From Gnetum montanum (taxonomy: Eukaryota; Streptophyta; Gnetopsida; Gnetales; Gnetaceae): a stretch of 64,000 nucleotides of DNA. Shown here piece by piece: positions 62,463 to 64,000 of this stretch. Positions within the stretch are counted from its first letter, which is position 1; the number at the start of each line of letters is the position of its first letter. A model generated the notes under the pieces. It was not told the DNA's origin, searched no databases, and worked only from the letters and a program-made list of their open reading frames with translations. A program made the position numbers and the translations under genes. Where the stretch lies: NCBI GenBank assembly GCA_015680685.1, contig MNCI01011783.1, positions 130,980 through 194,979 of the forward strand. The letters run 5' to 3'.

Positions 62463-64000
62463 ATGTCCACTATTGGAGGAACCACCCAATCAGTGAATAC
62501 ATTAAACCTTAAAATTTCCATCACTTTAGTAGCCTTTTTTTCCATACCAAGTCCAGTTGTAACTCCAAAAATAGCTACTACTTTAATAATTGGGTCTCCT
62601 TCACATCATAGACCTCCTCCACTTTCATTTAACTCAATTCCATTTTCCTTCAATAGTGCAGGCTCTAATATTCCAATTGGAAAAGCCTACCAAGGACAAA
62701 CTCTTTCAGACTTATTAAACCAAAAAACATGAGTAATACCTCAAGGACCATTAGTTGTTTTCCAAGTTATAGGTTTTGAAGTAAAAAAACATCCATTTAA
62801 TACTTATTTTTTAGGAGGACCAATGATGAATATCTAGTCACTCATATAAGAGAATTTGAAACCACACATGCAATGTTGGAACCTCAAAGTGGAGATAGAA
62901 CTAAAATGATTGCCTTTAAATCAACCTTAAAGAATAAATCTAATTTTTGGCTACAAATCCTTAGGATACAAATAAACTCATGGGATGAATTCAAGGCTAC
63001 CTTTCTCTAGAGGTTTCTTTCCAATGATACATTGTACTTGTTAAGAAAGTAATTGATGAGTTTCATGCAATAAGAAGATGAGGAATATAATAGTACATTT
63101 GATAGGTTTCAAGGGAAGTGTTTGAAAAACCCAAACCATGGATTTTCAACCCACCAAGTTATCCAAATCTTTGTAAAAAATCCTTTTATCATATCATATG
63201 AAAAATGTTGATTTTGCATGTGGTGGAAATATATTGAATGTAGCATGGGAGAATAGATGGAAAATAATAGATGCATTGGTTGATCAAAGTAACATATGGC
63301 CAAAACCTAATATCATGTAAGACATGATCCAACAAATTGAACAACTAAATAAAAAAGTTTATGTGTTAACTCATTTAATAAAGAAACAAGCCCATATGAT
63401 GAAGGATGAAGCATGTAACTTTTGTGGTAGTCAACAACATGATTGCACCACTTTTCCAGCCTTAGGCTATTGCCATGAGGAGGTACAAGAATCTGTAAAG
63501 GCTCTTCAACAATATAAAAGTCAACCAATAGCTACATTTCCACAAATACCATCTTTTCAACAACAATATTTCCAAAATAATTATAGACCTTTTAAGAGCC
63601 AAACTAGTGAAAACTTGGATAGACTTACTTAAAGTCTTAATTTCTTCATTGAAGAAAGGAAATTTATGAATGAGATAAGAAGATGATTCAAAGACTTTAC
63701 AAAGAATGACTTAACTTTTCAACTAGAGCCAAATCCCACATCATAAAGGAAAGGAGAGAAATAATTACATTCTATTATCACTAGGAGTGGAAAAATTATT
63801 GAGCCTAGGCCTATGAATAAGGTTAGTTTTCAAGATGTTAACACACAAGAAAAGGATCAACCACATATAAGAAATGAGAAAGAAAGTAGCCAATCAATTG
63901 AATAAGTAAAACAACCATTAACCTCTCCTCCTTTGCATAGGAAAATAGTCTTACCTCATATCCCTAAATGATTACAAGAGAAATTTATTTGGAAAAGGGA
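62463..64000 (+). pseudogene. gag: Gag of element D (broken, runs off the window)
   Basis: The first frame starts at an ATG (62,463, MSTIGGTTQSVN) and is open for 89 codons to KAYQGQTLSDLLNQKT. Then degenerate capsid sequence follows, and a second open frame at 63,324-63,632: MIQQIEQLNKKVYVLTHLIK, a zinc-knuckle-like CNFCGSQQHDCTTFPALGYC, and EEVQESVKALQQYKSQP. RSGKIIEPRPMNKVSFQDV near 63,785-63,840 corresponds to the gag end in element C. D is less decayed than C over the knuckle. The region 61,870-62,462 is leader without a clear frame. Confidence 0.78.

Larger units (their letters stand above)
60843..64000 (+). mobile_element. Element D: Athila-like element, 5' part (continues beyond the window)
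   Basis: LTR, PBS and gag are homologous to element C in the same order. The window ends within gag. The LTR of D may be an independent insertion, or the 3' LTR of C in a tandem arrangement (see findings). Confidence 0.82.

Overview
The window is nuclear DNA of a land plant, almost certainly a large-genome, retrotransposon-rich seed plant. It is AT-rich and built of nested, decayed LTR retrotransposons with plant-type Tat, Athila-like and copia protein signatures. I see no intact single-copy host gene, no tRNA or rRNA gene and no CRISPR. Nothing in the sequence fixes the species. The scaffold has one 426-N gap (42,053-42,478) and four single-N joins (5,964; 23,557; 43,527; 51,526). At least three of the single-N joins clearly hide missing sequence.

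Layout: (1) 1-13,795 is copy A of a very large Tat-type Ty3/gypsy element on the minus strand: 5' LTR, PBS, gag, protease, a long non-pol interval, RT, two RNase H domains and integrase. (2) 13,840-16,250 is a Ty1/copia fossil, minus. (3) 17,245-17,900 is a block of ~210-bp tandem units, repeated in diverged form at 28,050-28,750. (4) 18,227-28,043 is element F, a minus-strand element with LTRs, gag and a coiled-coil ORF but no recognisable pol; the plus-strand element G (20,184-23,808) is inserted in it. (5) 30,291-37,210 is element C, Athila-like, plus. (6) About 38,040-45,174 is element E, plus, whose gag is the same family as that of F. (7) 45,175-59,352 is copy B of the Tat-type element, minus, with 3' LTR and PPT but truncated in gag. 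(8) 59,353-60,842 is unassigned. (9) 60,843 to the window end is element D, a second member of the family of C, plus.

The most interesting system is the Tat-type element. In both copies protease and RT are separated by 4-6 kb. That interval ends, on the pol strand, at a conserved splice acceptor next to the RT exon, which recalls the PR-RT intron of Ogre-type Tat elements. Inside the interval, on the opposite strand, lies a multi-exon gene. Four short introns (82-135 bp) with GT...AG borders sit at equivalent positions in A and B. In B the gene also has its own TATA box and a poly(A) signal. Short-unit repeat arrays of the CTAGTTTAAGGTC / CTAGTTTTAGGCC type flank this gene, and a third array lies beyond integrase. 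The LTR U3 of copy B carries a cluster of GCTATGCTA-based hairpins, including a 20-bp perfect palindrome.

All pol genes carry stops and frameshifts, and several have substitutions at catalytic residues, so the elements look inactive as they stand. Many reading frames here start at non-ATG codons, so the start positions given are borders of homology and not proven initiation sites.
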